A stretch of 52,064 bases of DNA from a virus. The notes under the pieces were generated by a model. It saw only the letters and a list, made by a program, of their open reading frames with translations. It had not been told where the DNA came from and did not search any database. Below, one piece after another: positions 8,260 to 16,783 of the stretch (positions are counted from its first letter, which is position 1; every line of letters begins with the position of its first letter). The stretch spans positions 1 through 52,064 of IMG/VR virus record IMGVR_UViG_3300047409_000754; one strand, given 5' to 3'. The translations under genes were made by a program, and so were the position numbers.

Positions 8260-8767
8260 CGATCGGCTCCTTCTCGGCCATCCAGATCCTGACCTGCTTC
8301 AACACGCGTTCGACCCGGTGCTGGCCGACACTCAATTCCGCCTTGATGCGTCGGATGCCGATGCCGTCCGACAGCGCCACCGCGATCGCCCGGTCCCCGT
8401 CGTCGTCGAAGCGCCAGGACAGGTGCTCGATCCGCCGGTAGTACTCGGCCGTCGCTTCGACGCCCCAGGCGACTGCCGAGACGGCGGACCGGTAGCCATC
8501 GTTCGCCAGGTGCTCGTTCGGCGCGCCCGACTCTAGGCACTCGCGCCAGTGCGCCGGCGTCAAGCCATCGAACAGGTGGCTCGGCATCCCGGCGTTCGAC
8601 AGCGGCGCGTCCGGGTTCTCGGGGTTCTCGAGGTCGCGGAAGTCGGCGCGCGCGAGCCGAATCGTCCACACCTTCCGCAGAATCCGTTCCGCCACGCGCC
8701 CCACGGGCCGGCGCGCATTTACGCGGCCTTTTCCTGCGGCGGGCGACAATTCCCGTTGAACCTCCAT
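8249..8767 (-). CDS. HTH-containing protein, candidate small terminase or regulator
   Basis: The 172-residue reading from ATG 8767 ends in a helix-turn-helix-like segment (AIAVALSDGIGIRRIKAELSVGQHRVERVLKQVR). The middle is a mostly helical domain (HLFDGLTPAHWRECLESG). A TTG start at 8812 would add 15 residues; I prefer the ATG, although neither has a good Shine-Dalgarno. It is the first gene after a 300-bp non-coding stretch and begins the block that runs to TerL. Confidence 0.65.
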   Translation of the reverse strand: MEVQRELSPAAGKGRVNARRPVGRVAERILRKVWTIRLARADFRDLENPENPDAPLSNAGMPSHLFDGLTPAHWRECLESGAPNEHLANDGYRSAVSAVAWGVEATAEYYRRIEHLSWRFDDDGDRAIAVALSDGIGIRRIKAELSVGQHRVERVLKQVRIWMAEKEPIDEE

Positions 8768-8812
8768 TGCGTCGCAGTTTCGGACCCTTGGGAGACTCTC
8801 GGAGGATGTCAA

Positions 8813-9074
8813 TCGGATTCACGTGATTAATCCGAGAATACTTCCCGAGTTTCGATCTGTCGTGGGCACAGCGCGGCATCCTGAGGAAAAAACGCAACTG
8901 TGGCCGTCCGGGATTCCCAGACCCACATTCCCGTCAGTTTTCCCGGCCGTCAGCTATCGGAGCGATTGCAGCACCGGGGGACAGGTCGCACTCGGCCACC
9001 TAGCGCTCGCCGCGCCCCGTGTCACAGGTCGTCGCCTGGGTACGCTCCTCAGCCCGTCGGTGCATCTCCATCGG
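8813..9074. promoter_or_regulatory. Non-coding control region ahead of the packaging block
   Basis: No convincing gene lies here. It contains a 7-bp dyad TCGGATT (8813-8819)/AATCCGA (8829-8835) with a CACGTG core between the arms. A minus-strand TTGACA at 8812-8807 has no good -10. A six-T tract on the minus strand (8885-8890), after weakly paired sequence, could end the upstream transcript. The region probably separates early/middle genes from the packaging block. Confidence 0.5.
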
Positions 9075-9281
9075 TCACTTGCGCCTCCCCTTCCGCGGCG
9101 CGCGCGTGGCGGCGTCGAGCTGGTCATGCGCTGCCAGCAGCAGGTCATGAAGCATCCGGTTCTGCGTCTGGTCGAAGATGCGACAAAGCACGCGCAACGC
9201 CTCCCGTTGCGCCCGCCTGATTCGCCGCCGCTCGCGCTCTGCGCCGACCTTGATCAACGACCTGAGCACTGGTTTGCTCAC
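9075..9281 (-). CDS. Hypothetical 68-residue basic protein
   Basis: It starts at GTG 9281, overlapping the upstream stop by GTGA. The protein is Arg-rich and helical (ERERRRIRRAQREALRVL) with a basic tail (RKGRRK), suggesting nucleic-acid contact. It is the last gene of its coupled block. Confidence 0.65.
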   Translation of the reverse strand: MSKPVLRSLIKVGAERERRRIRRAQREALRVLCRIFDQTQNRMLHDLLLAAHDQLDAATRAPRKGRRK

Positions 9282-9955
9282 CGTGCGCCTCCCCCAGGGA
9301 TGGGCGGGACGGCGTGGATGGGGTCGGCGCGCCCCTTGGCGCAGCACCATATGTGCCACTGATGCGGCCCAGGCCCGGCGGCCTCGGGCGGGGGCGGCGC
9401 TGGGCTGTGACTCGCCCTGGTATTCAGGGCCTTCAGCGAGGCCATGCGGCGTTCCAGCGCATCCACCCGCTTGGCGAGCGCGGCGACCTGGGCGAGCGCG
9501 TACGACTTGGCTTCGGCAATACGGTTGATCAGCGACTCTTCGACGCGAGCCTCATCGTCAGTCGCCTCCCCCTGCGCCTGCTGTTCTTCGGCAACTGCCA
9601 CGGCGTGTTCGTATGCTCGTTTCCAGTGCTCGACCTCCCGCCGCAAGTTCGTCACTGCCTCGCTTTCCTGCACCCCCTGCGCCTGCTCGGCTGGCGCGGC
9701 TGCGAGACTGCTCGCGATTGGGCACCATGGCCGGCACTCCTCGGCGCGGTACGTCCCACACCCGGGGCAATACGGATGCGCATTCGTGCCGCTCTGACAT
9801 TGCTCCAGCAACCGTCGCGCCTCGGCCAGCTTGCCCTTGAGCCGGTCGCGTTCGGCGCGCAGGGCGGCCTTGTCGCGCTCGGCTGACGCCAGTTTCGAGC
9901 ACGCCTCGCGGTACAGGTCAGTATAGGCGCCGCCGCCCTGATGCTGGCCGCTCAT
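9278..9955 (-). CDS. Coiled-coil protein with a Cys/His cluster
   Basis: This 225-residue protein has an N-terminal coiled coil (about residues 10-55), then HPYCPGCGTYRAEECRPWC, a likely zinc site, then a second helical region and a Pro-rich tail with HQWHIWCC. ATG 9955 overlaps the NAMPT-like stop by ATGA. The order of two coils around a zinc knuckle suggests a structural or scaffolding role, which is inferred only. Confidence 0.65.
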   Translation of the reverse strand: MSGQHQGGGAYTDLYREACSKLASAERDKAALRAERDRLKGKLAEARRLLEQCQSGTNAHPYCPGCGTYRAEECRPWCPIASSLAAAPAEQAQGVQESEAVTNLRREVEHWKRAYEHAVAVAEEQQAQGEATDDEARVEESLINRIAEAKSYALAQVAALAKRVDALERRMASLKALNTRASHSPAPPPPEAAGPGPHQWHIWCCAKGRADPIHAVPPIPGGGAR

Positions 9956-11424
9956 CGCGCGCCACGGGCGCGCGCGCGGATGACCTCGAAGGGTTCCCAG
10001 GCGATGAACGCCCCATCGCGCCAGACCGGCCGCAGCAGCGATTCGGCTTCTTCCCCCGCGGTGGCCTGGTCGTAGAGGCACAGCACGCCGCCTCCGCCTT
10101 CGCCGCTTTCGTCCACGACGCACAGGCGCCCCTTCGCCGAGTTCTTCGCGCCGTCGTCGGTGATCGGCTTCTTGAAGATGTCCCGGCCGACGCCGTCGAT
10201 CGTCACGTGGGTAGCCTTCATCGCGAAGCCGAAGGTGTCTCGCGTCACGTACTGGTACGAGTAGGACCCGATCCCCAGCACGACGTTGGCCGAGGCGAAC
10301 TCCTTGTCGTCCAGGCCGTTGAGGATGGCGCGGGCGCGCGCGTGGTTGATCGAGTCGCCGTAGATCGTCCCAATGTGGGGGTCGAGCAGCCGATGCTCCG
10401 TCTCGGTCTCGGAGCCGCCGAAGACGTCCCACAGGAGCTCGACGACGCCTTTCCGCTGAGGCGATCCTTCGGGCGCGAACGGGTCGCCGCAGATGATCTT
10501 GACCGGATCGCCCGAGTCCGGCCGGATGACCAACTTGCCGTCGCGCGCCAGGATGCGGTCCTTGAGCTTCGGCAGGATGTTGGTCAGCACGTTCCACAGA
10601 TCCCAGGTGTCCGAGACCACAGAGACGATCCCCGTCGGGTAGAGGTCGAGCAGCCGCTCGAAGGTCTCCAGCTCGCTCTCGGCACCGCCGGCGCACATCA
10701 CGGAATGCTCCGTCGCAGCGACCGATCCGCCGATCAGGTAGTTCGCCTCCGTCGGCGTGTAGAACTCCTCGACCAGCTCGATGGCCGGGATGGTGTCGGT
10801 CCCGGTGAAGAACAGCAGGTGACCGGCGCCCGAGATCGCGGCGGCGTCAGGCCCCTCCATCCCGCGAAAGCTGAAGTCGTGGCCCTGCCAGTCGACGAAC
10901 GCTATCGGGCTGCCCGTCCAGTCGGCGCCCTCTTCGAGGATCTCGCGCATCTGTAGCGCCGTGGTTGCCGACGTGCACGGCAGCCACATCACGCACGACA
11001 TCAGCGTCTCGAAGTAGTTCACGAGCCAAAAGAAGTCATCGTGCGTGTTCTCGACAGTGAGCATCGGAACGCGCAGGGGAACGCGCGTCCCCTCGGGCAG
11101 CGCGCGAAACTCCAGCGGCAAGTAGCCGAGGCGGTGCAGCGCGCGGATGTGGTCGGTCCCGATGCTGTTGGGGCCCAGGTAGGAGTTCACGCGGCGCGCG
11201 TACTTCTCGACCACTTCATCGATGGGACGACCAAAGAACTTCTCGTTGAACTCGTTCATCAGATACTTCTGCAGGAAGTACTGCAGACCGAAGAACACGA
11301 CGTCTTCCTGGCCGTCAACGCGCGAGCTGCGCGGCGTCCAGTTCGAATAGACGCGGGTTGTCTTCTTTGGGTACTGTCTGCGGTGGTCGAGTTTGTAGCC
11401 GTCGATCATGGTCATTGGGTTCAT
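9952..11424 (-). CDS. Nicotinamide phosphoribosyltransferase-like protein (NadV, or Namat of NARP1)
   Basis: The 490-residue length matches the NAMPT family, which joins nicotinamide to PRPP to make NMN; the related phage enzyme Namat uses ADP-ribose pyrophosphate and makes NAD+ directly. Family features include an N-terminal DGYKLDHRRQYP segment, FGLQYFLQKYL, the phosphate-binding VIRPDSGDP segment in the second half and IYGDSI...GIGSYSYQYVTRDT near the C-terminus. I chose ATG 11424, which overlaps the PRPP-synthetase-like stop by ATGA. No NMN adenylyltransferase is seen in the genome, which favours a NARP1-type function, but sequence alone cannot settle the substrate. Confidence 0.9.
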   Translation of the reverse strand: MNPMTMIDGYKLDHRRQYPKKTTRVYSNWTPRSSRVDGQEDVVFFGLQYFLQKYLMNEFNEKFFGRPIDEVVEKYARRVNSYLGPNSIGTDHIRALHRLGYLPLEFRALPEGTRVPLRVPMLTVENTHDDFFWLVNYFETLMSCVMWLPCTSATTALQMREILEEGADWTGSPIAFVDWQGHDFSFRGMEGPDAAAISGAGHLLFFTGTDTIPAIELVEEFYTPTEANYLIGGSVAATEHSVMCAGGAESELETFERLLDLYPTGIVSVVSDTWDLWNVLTNILPKLKDRILARDGKLVIRPDSGDPVKIICGDPFAPEGSPQRKGVVELLWDVFGGSETETEHRLLDPHIGTIYGDSINHARARAILNGLDDKEFASANVVLGIGSYSYQYVTRDTFGFAMKATHVTIDGVGRDIFKKPITDDGAKNSAKGRLCVVDESGEGGGGVLCLYDQATAGEEAESLLRPVWRDGAFIAWEPFEVIRARARGAR

Positions 11425-12239
11425 CGTGGTTCTCCTTTGAGCAGGCTTTCGCAAACGGGGATGACGGTGACGCCGTCGCGCGGGTCACCAATGATTGAGT
11501 CGGTGGTCAGGATGTAGCCGTAACGAGACCGCAGGGCCGCGGTGCCAGCCGAGAAGATTCCGTGCGTCACGAACAGGTCGGCTTGTACAAGCCCAAGCTG
11601 GTCCTTGAGACCGAGGAAGGTCCCGCCGCCGTCGCAGATGTCGTCGACGACGAGAACGCGACCGATGCCGGGGGGAAGGGGTTCGACGCCGAAGCCGGAG
11701 ATCTTCCCGGTTGCGACGTCGCGTTTCTTCCACGCGTGGAACAGCGGCACTTCGAGTTTCTTCGCGACGGCGCCCGCCCGCTTCTCCGCGCCTGCGTCGG
11801 GCGAGATGACAGCCGAATAGGACGCCTTCGGGAAGCAGTCGGCCGCGGAGACCGTCTCGCAGCGCTCGATCAGCGCCGGAGTCACCTCCGAGTGCGGGTC
11901 GACGACCGTCACGCGCGGGAAGCGCCGCGCGTTGATCATCTTCGCGACCGACTTCGCGGTGAACAGGTAGTCGCCGCTGTCGTTCAGGTGGTCCTGGCGC
12001 GCGCCGGGAACGAACGGCAGCACCAACTCTGGCGCCTTGTAACCGCGGTCGACGAGCGCATCCACCCAGAACATCGCCGTCACGAAGGCCGAGAACGACG
12101 ACGGCCGCAGCAGGACCCGCTCGACGCTCCGAAACGAGAGCATGCGATCCACGATCGGCATCCCGTCCGGGTACTGCGACACGCGGACGGACTTCACCTC
12201 GTTGGTGTCGGACGTCAGATACAGGATCTCGTCGCTCAT
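11421..12239 (-). CDS. PRPP-synthetase-family protein (Prs, or Adps of NARP1)
   Basis: This 272-residue protein is shorter than cellular Prs (about 315). Recognisable blocks are PFVPGARQD (75-83, equivalent to the Prs YxPYARQD), DPHSE (114-118), VISPDAGAEKRA (144-155), the KKRD catalytic-loop segment (171-174) and the PRPP loop VVDDICDGGGT (197-207). Prs transfers pyrophosphate from ATP to ribose-5-phosphate; the phage homologue Adps does so to ADP-ribose. Overlap with the NAMPT-like gene shows the two act together. Confidence 0.9.
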   Translation of the reverse strand: MSDEILYLTSDTNEVKSVRVSQYPDGMPIVDRMLSFRSVERVLLRPSSFSAFVTAMFWVDALVDRGYKAPELVLPFVPGARQDHLNDSGDYLFTAKSVAKMINARRFPRVTVVDPHSEVTPALIERCETVSAADCFPKASYSAVISPDAGAEKRAGAVAKKLEVPLFHAWKKRDVATGKISGFGVEPLPPGIGRVLVVDDICDGGGTFLGLKDQLGLVQADLFVTHGIFSAGTAALRSRYGYILTTDSIIGDPRDGVTVIPVCESLLKGEPR

Positions 12240-12520
12240 TTCGCTCTCCTTGGCTCAAGCTTCACCAGCGGCCCCAACGTCGGATGGTCGGCGCCGCAGT
12301 CCTCGCAGATCGCCGTGCGGGCCGTCGAGACGAAACGCCGGCAGCGCGGCTTGCAGCGCTTCACGGGCGGCGTCACCTCGGCGGACCCGTAGCAGCCGTG
12401 GCCGGGGTGCGGCGTTCCGTGCGCGACCACGCGGCCGACGGCGCCGTGCGCTGCTGCCCTGTCGCGGATGGCCCCGGCATGGGGCGCGCCGGTCAGCACG
12501 AAGAAGCGGGGAGCCCTCAT
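12236..12520 (-). CDS. Hypothetical 94-residue protein with Cys pairs
   Basis: It contains CKPRC and CEDCG, a likely four-Cys zinc ribb, in the C-terminal half. It is coupled by ATGA to the PRPP-synthetase-like gene. Function is unknown. Confidence 0.65.
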   Translation of the reverse strand: MRAPRFFVLTGAPHAGAIRDRAAAHGAVGRVVAHGTPHPGHGCYGSAEVTPPVKRCKPRCRRFVSTARTAICEDCGADHPTLGPLVKLEPRRAK

Positions 12521-12678
12521 CGCGTTCGCCCGTCGTCCAGCAACCAGATGCCGGACACCAGCAGCAGCGCCGCCATGAGACTGAGCTTCGGTTCGATCGC
12601 GCCGAGGAACGCGCAGATGCCGCCGGTCGCAAACGCGAAGCCGGCCGTGATCGCGGCGAACGACCGCGCGACGCTCAC
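12517..12678 (-). CDS. Small membrane protein, two predicted helices
   Basis: From GTG 12678 (GTGA overlap with the upstream stop) it encodes 53 residues with two hydrophobic stretches (about 8-27 and 32-47) and a charged end. An ATG three codons earlier is possible. Function is unknown. Confidence 0.6.
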   Translation of the reverse strand: MSVARSFAAITAGFAFATGGICAFLGAIEPKLSLMAALLLVSGIWLLDDGRTR

Positions 12679-12860
12679 GCTTCCCATCCGACGACGCGCT
12701 TGCAGGCCCGGCAGATCACGGCGTAGATGCGCTTCCGCAGGCCGAACCAGCGCCGGCGCACGACAAACCTCGGCAGGAACTGCCAGGACTCGGCGTTGCA
12801 GTTCGGGCAATACGCGAACATCTCTGGTTCTTCGTCCTTCTGAACGAGACGCAGGTTCAC
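12675..12860 (-). CDS. Zinc-ribbon protein, 61 residues
   Basis: CPNC (18-21) and CRAC (50-53) frame a basic, aromatic segment (FVVRRRWFGLRKRIY), forming a classic small zinc ribbon. It is coupled to both neighbours. A nucleic-acid or protein adaptor is plausible. Confidence 0.7.
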   Translation of the reverse strand: MNLRLVQKDEEPEMFAYCPNCNAESWQFLPRFVVRRRWFGLRKRIYAVICRACKRVVGWEA

Positions 12861-13144
12861 TTGACAGCCTCCGCGCGCGCCGCCGGCACCGGCCCGATCG
12901 GATGCCCCAGCACCGCCTCGCGCGCCGTCGCCTCGCGCGCGACCAGGTCTTTGCTCACCTGGATCGGCATCGCGCAGTACCGCCGGTTGCCGACGGCCGT
13001 CCGAATCGTGAGCACGCCGTCATCGGTCTCGCTGATCACTAGCCCGACCTTCGGGCCGCCGCCGTTGTACTTGTAATGGCGCGACGCCGGGTTGCGGAAG
13101 ACGACGATCCGGCCTTCCCTGACCCACATGCTCCCAACCTTCAT
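12857..13144 (-). CDS. Hypothetical 95-residue beta-rich protein
   Basis: Residues 1-55 look like an SH3/KOW-like small barrel (VGSMWVREGRIVVFRN... KVGLVISETDDGVLTIRTAVG). The C-terminus is Ala/Arg-rich. It is coupled to its neighbours. The barrel reading is inference. Confidence 0.62.
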   Translation of the reverse strand: MKVGSMWVREGRIVVFRNPASRHYKYNGGGPKVGLVISETDDGVLTIRTAVGNRRYCAMPIQVSKDLVAREATAREAVLGHPIGPVPAARAEAVK

Positions 13145-13416
13145 CAGAACGGCGCCCCTTCCTGGGCATCGTCATCGTCGCGCTCGGGAGGCAGGCGCGA
13201 ATCCTGCGGGATCGGCTGCTTGTCCCAACTGGTCAAGCTGCACTTGTGCCCCGCGCGCCGAGCGGCCGATCCCGCCCAATCGAAGACCGGCGAGATGCCG
13301 GCGCGCTTCTCCACGCGCGCGATCGCCACGCCGATGCCGCACGGGTAGCACTGCATCTCGCGCACCATCGCGGGAACTTCCTGCGAAATCTCTCGGCCCA
13401 ATTGGAGCTCAGTCAT
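13144..13416 (-). CDS. Hypothetical 90-residue protein
   Basis: A helical N-terminus with a CYPCG motif (23-27) is followed by an acidic tail. ATG 13416 lies three bases after the upstream stop. Function is unknown. Confidence 0.65.
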   Translation of the reverse strand: MTELQLGREISQEVPAMVREMQCYPCGIGVAIARVEKRAGISPVFDWAGSAARRAGHKCSLTSWDKQPIPQDSRLPPERDDDDAQEGAPF

Positions 13417-13419
13417 CGG

Positions 13420-14274
13420 TCACCGTCCTTTCTCGAGAAGCACAGCCCCGGCCGGCGTCGGGTCGCCGACCCGGTCGTCCGCTGTCCATTCGCGCAGGTA
13501 AACGCTCTTGCATTCGGGGCAGGTCGCCTGCTGGCCGCGCGGGTTGCGGCGGCCGGTGTTCTTGCCGCCGGCGTGCCAGCCCTTGCAGTTCGGATCGGCG
13601 CGCGGCGGCGCGACGTCAGCGGGCGCGCTTCGAGCGTCTTCCCAGCGCCGTTCGCCGATGACCTTCTCGAGCTTCGGCCGAAAGCGCGGCTCGGTCCCGC
13701 CGCCGTAGGGATGGCGGTTCAGCACGCCGGTCTCGAACCAGGCAAGGATCACGTCGCGCAGCGCGTTCTCGCCGCCGGGATAGCTCTCAGCGACCGCCTG
13801 GAAGGCGTCTGCCGCTGCGTTCTTACCGTCTTTGTTCGGGTAGCGGTCATAGACCGCAGCGAACGCCGCCGTCTTCGTCCCGACGCGCATCATGCGGTTC
13901 TGTTCGTGGATTGGAGGCAGCGCGGCGGGCTCACGCGCGCGGATCGGAGAAGCTGATACGACCGGACCTGGATCCGGAATCAGGATCGGATCGGAAGACA
14001 GACCCCCCCCTACCCCCCCAGATGAAATCCAGGGGGTTGGCTGGCTACCTGGCGCGGTAGGCAGACTACCTGCGGTTGCCGGCTGACTATTACCAGTTGC
14101 CGGCATGTGCCTAATGTCCCTGCGGCGCGTTACAACAGCGGTCAGGCGGCGAACGATTTTGGTCTCTGTCTCGAACCGAGAGCCGCACGGGCAGAGCTCG
14201 ACCCTGAGGGTCGCCTTCGAAAAGTGGGCGGTCTTCTCGATGGTCATCTTGCTACTGCAGTCGGGGCAGACCAT
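13420..14274 (-). CDS. Replication-associated-like protein with NrdR-type zinc ribbon
   Basis: Residues 1-45 form a zinc ribbon (CPDC...CPCGSRFETETK) resembling the NrdR/Ogr N-terminal type. A Gly/Pro-rich linker follows, then FAAVYDRYPNKDGKNAAADAFQAV and FRPKLEKVIGERRW, a pattern seen at the C-termini of many phage replication-initiation proteins. A second CPEC pair lies near the end. No ATP-cone is present, so it is not NrdR. A role in replication or transcription is inferred. Confidence 0.6.
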   Translation of the reverse strand: MVCPDCSSKMTIEKTAHFSKATLRVELCPCGSRFETETKIVRRLTAVVTRRRDIRHMPATGNSQPATAGSLPTAPGSQPTPWISSGGVGGGLSSDPILIPDPGPVVSASPIRAREPAALPPIHEQNRMMRVGTKTAAFAAVYDRYPNKDGKNAAADAFQAVAESYPGGENALRDVILAWFETGVLNRHPYGGGTEPRFRPKLEKVIGERRWEDARSAPADVAPPRADPNCKGWHAGGKNTGRRNPRGQQATCPECKSVYLREWTADDRVGDPTPAGAVLLEKGR

Positions 14275-15257
14275 CAGACCGCCCTCCGTTTTTCCGGCCG
14301 CGCGAGCTCCCGCATTTCAACCTCTTCGCGCTTCTTGCCGGCCTTGCTCTGCCGCTGCTCGAATCCCCATCCGCCCTCGAATCCGAAGGCGCGGTGCACC
14401 GGCTTCGTCTTCTCGGGCCCACCGGCGACCAGCGCCTGGGTCATCCCGTCAGGCCGTTCGAGGTGGCCGCACTTTCCGCAACGGCCGTCACTCTCCTTGG
14501 GCGCGAGGCAGTCGCAGAACTTTGGCTTCCACCTGGTGCCGTACTCTGGCGGTTCGCCGATGGTCCGCGCGAGCCGCTCAATTCTGAGCATCGTGCGCGC
14601 CAGGATGTGCGTGCGCTTGCGCCAGGGCATCTGGGGTGGCGTTCCGGCCAGGCCCATCGCTCGAGCAAGATCATACTGCCGCCAGCCGCGCGCCATGAGC
14701 TGGTCGACCAGCGCCCAGAAAGGGGCAGCGGGAACCAGAGACGCGTCCGCGCGCGCGCTGACGTCAACGGCCAGGATCCTATTCAGCGTCGACCGCCGGA
14801 TCTTCTTCTTCCTTCCGGCGCGGATGTCCATCAGCAGCGACGTGCAGCATCCAGTCGCATCGTGAACCGCGCGCCGGCCGACATTGGCCTCGCTGAGCTG
14901 CTCCAGGTGCGCGCGCGCCGGCGCGGCGTCAACCAGGCCATCCCAGCCCAACTTAAGCCTGCAGTAGGAGCAGACGCCGCCGGTTGAATCTTTGCGGAGA
15001 TGCGACAGTTTCGCGCACGGATCACCGAGCACGCCCGGGCATGATCGCGTGAAGGTCCGCGTGCGCTGCGCCTGGCCGGGAGGCGTCCAGGCCACCGTCA
15101 CCGGTCCGCCGCTGGCGGTAACCGCGGAGGCGAGTGCTTTGCAGACAGCCTGCCGCTCGTGATAGTAGGCCGCGTTCGAGGCGCGACAGGCGTCGCAGCG
15201 GCACCCGCAGACATATCGAGAACGCGTGCCGTGCTTGAACCGATCCGCGACCGGCAT
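14274..15257 (-). CDS. Large Cys-rich DNA-binding-like protein
   Basis: The 327-residue reading from ATG 15257 starts with HGTRSRYVCGCRCDACRASNAAYYHERQ, a Cys motif common in phage proteins. It then has CPGVLGDPCAKL...CSYC, CDCLAPKESDGRCGKCG, and a central HTH-like stretch (MARGWRQYDLARAMGL). This suggests a multi-zinc DNA-binding regulator. It overlaps the next ATG. The exact role is unknown. Confidence 0.65.
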   Translation of the reverse strand: MPVADRFKHGTRSRYVCGCRCDACRASNAAYYHERQAVCKALASAVTASGGPVTVAWTPPGQAQRTRTFTRSCPGVLGDPCAKLSHLRKDSTGGVCSYCRLKLGWDGLVDAAPARAHLEQLSEANVGRRAVHDATGCCTSLLMDIRAGRKKKIRRSTLNRILAVDVSARADASLVPAAPFWALVDQLMARGWRQYDLARAMGLAGTPPQMPWRKRTHILARTMLRIERLARTIGEPPEYGTRWKPKFCDCLAPKESDGRCGKCGHLERPDGMTQALVAGGPEKTKPVHRAFGFEGGWGFEQRQSKAGKKREEVEMRELARPEKRRAV

Positions 15258-15268
15258 GGTGGCCGGCC

Positions 15269-15388
15269 TCAAGCGCTCACCGCACAGCGGTCTCCGCCGC
15301 CGGCCTGCCCGATCGTCGACGTCGGCTCGTCGATGACAGGCAGGTCCGACCCGGCGGCGGAGACCTTTCTTTGGTTGAACTTGTTCAT
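15269..15388 (-). CDS. 39-residue coupled small protein
   Basis: ATG 15388 overlaps the nuclease stop by ATGA, and the gene ends 11 bases before the next ATG. The product is polar and probably disordered. Coupling is the main support. Confidence 0.5.
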   Translation of the reverse strand: MNKFNQRKVSAAGSDLPVIDEPTSTIGQAGGGDRCAVSA

Positions 15389-16263
15389 GCCGACGTTCCG
15401 TTGTCGGGCGGCGCAATGGTTGGCGCCGGAACGGTGACGCCGGGGATGCTGGCCTTGCGGACTTCCTCAGCAGCGCGGGTCAATGCCCGCGCTCCCTCGT
15501 CAAGTTGATTTGCGAGATGATCGGTATGCGGATTGCGTTGGAGAGCCCTGACGGCATCACCAATCCTGCCTGCCTCCCACGTGCGCGAGATGCTGATGCC
15601 GGACGCCTTCTCGAAGTCGGCGATCATCTGCCGCAGGTCGCGCGCGTCGCGCTGGTGGTTCGTCTCGTCCCTCTTCGCGCGCAGAGCCGCGCCTTCGCGC
15701 TCTTGCGCGCGCGCTTCATCAACAGCGATCTGCACGGCTGCATTGATCGCGGCCTCCGTCGGGCTGTCCTCCATCGCCCGGCGCAGGATGGCCGCCAGGA
15801 ACGTGCGGGAGATTCTCGCGTCGCGTTCGCCGAGCAGCTTCGGCTCGACGAACATCTTCAGCCCTTTGCCGGCGGGCGCGAGCAAGCCCCAGTTCGGCGG
15901 CAGCTCACCGGGCTGTACGATGTCGCGGTCGCCGACGGCCAGAACCCAGAAGTCCGTATGCTGCGCGATTTCCTCTGCCTTGCTGGGATCGTCGAGCTCG
16001 CGCCGCCAGTCCCCCCGCGACGACTTGATTTCGACGCCGGTGATGTGAAGGCCACGCGACGGGAACAGGCTCATCGCGACGGCGTCGGCCGTGCGCACCG
16101 TGCGCGCGTACCCGGTCTGGTTGCGGACGTGCGGGAAGAACGCGAAGGCCGGCGCCGCGAAGCGTTCTCGGAGCGCGGCGAGGATGCGCCCCTCGCCCCA
16201 CGACGGCTCCTTAGCCTTCGGCTTCTTCTCTCCCTTGGGGGCCAGTTCCTGCTGCTCGCTCAC
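15385..16263 (-). CDS. PD-(D/E)XK-like nuclease protein
   Basis: This 292-residue protein carries D-x9-18-E-x-K: TADAVAMSLFPSRGLHITGVEIKSSRGDWRREL (about residues 57-90), the usual restriction-like catalytic core. The second half is a coiled coil (AREQEREGAALRAKRDE). Such phage proteins may process DNA or act as recombination nucleases. It overlaps the DnaA-C-like gene by four bases. Confidence 0.7.
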   Translation of the reverse strand: MSEQQELAPKGEKKPKAKEPSWGEGRILAALRERFAAPAFAFFPHVRNQTGYARTVRTADAVAMSLFPSRGLHITGVEIKSSRGDWRRELDDPSKAEEIAQHTDFWVLAVGDRDIVQPGELPPNWGLLAPAGKGLKMFVEPKLLGERDARISRTFLAAILRRAMEDSPTEAAINAAVQIAVDEARAQEREGAALRAKRDETNHQRDARDLRQMIADFEKASGISISRTWEAGRIGDAVRALQRNPHTDHLANQLDEGARALTRAAEEVRKASIPGVTVPAPTIAPPDNGTSA

Positions 16264-16781
16264 GATGCAGCCTCAACCAGCGCCGCAGTCCCCCGCACGC
16301 TAGCCGCCAGCATCGGATCGGCGGCCAACATCGCTTCAAACCGCCGCAAGCCGTGGATCACGCACTGGTGATTGCGGCGGCCCAGGGCGCGCGCGATCTC
16401 GGGCAATGACCGCCCGGCGGTGCGCAGGCCCCAATACGCTTCGAATCGCGCCGTCGAGAGCGGCCGATTCTTTCTGGAGCTGCGCAGTTCCGAGATCGTC
16501 AGCCCGTGCCGGATCGCGACGGCGCGCAAGATCGGGAAGTCGCGGTTTTCGCGCCGGCGGTCGGCGATCTGGTCGGCCGGCTGGGTCTTCCGCCGTTCCG
16601 AGCACCAAGCGCAGCGCGCCCGCGGCGCGCGGCGGCCGACCTCCGCCGCCAACTCGGCATCGACCACGCCGGCCTGGGCGGCGGCGAAGGTCTCGCGCAG
16701 GGCGGCGCCGACCTCAGCCAGCCGCTCGAACTTGAGCTCGAACAGGTCGGCCAGGGCGCCATCGAAGTCGGGGGCGCGCAT
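16260..16781 (-). CDS. DnaA domain IV-like protein
   Basis: The C-terminal part has GRSLPEIARALGRRNHQCVIHGLRRFE (about residues 126-152), closely matching the DnaA C-terminal DNA-binding helix-turn-helix ([20 protein letters not shown]). A CAWC pair lies near residue 57. No AAA+ ATPase is present, so it could bind DnaA-box-like sites and recruit or block host initiation. Length is 173 residues. Confidence 0.75.
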   Translation of the reverse strand: MRAPDFDGALADLFELKFERLAEVGAALRETFAAAQAGVVDAELAAEVGRRAPRARCAWCSERRKTQPADQIADRRRENRDFPILRAVAIRHGLTISELRSSRKNRPLSTARFEAYWGLRTAGRSLPEIARALGRRNHQCVIHGLRRFEAMLAADPMLAASVRGTAALVEAAS

Positions 16782-16783
16782 GA

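Noticed and set aside
9000-9071. 23-codon minus-strand reading frame
   Set aside because: It is not coupled to neighbours, has no Shine-Dalgarno and lies in a likely control region.
13420-14274. NrdR transcription repressor
   Set aside because: Only the zinc ribbon matches; the ATP-cone is missing and the rest resembles replication proteins.
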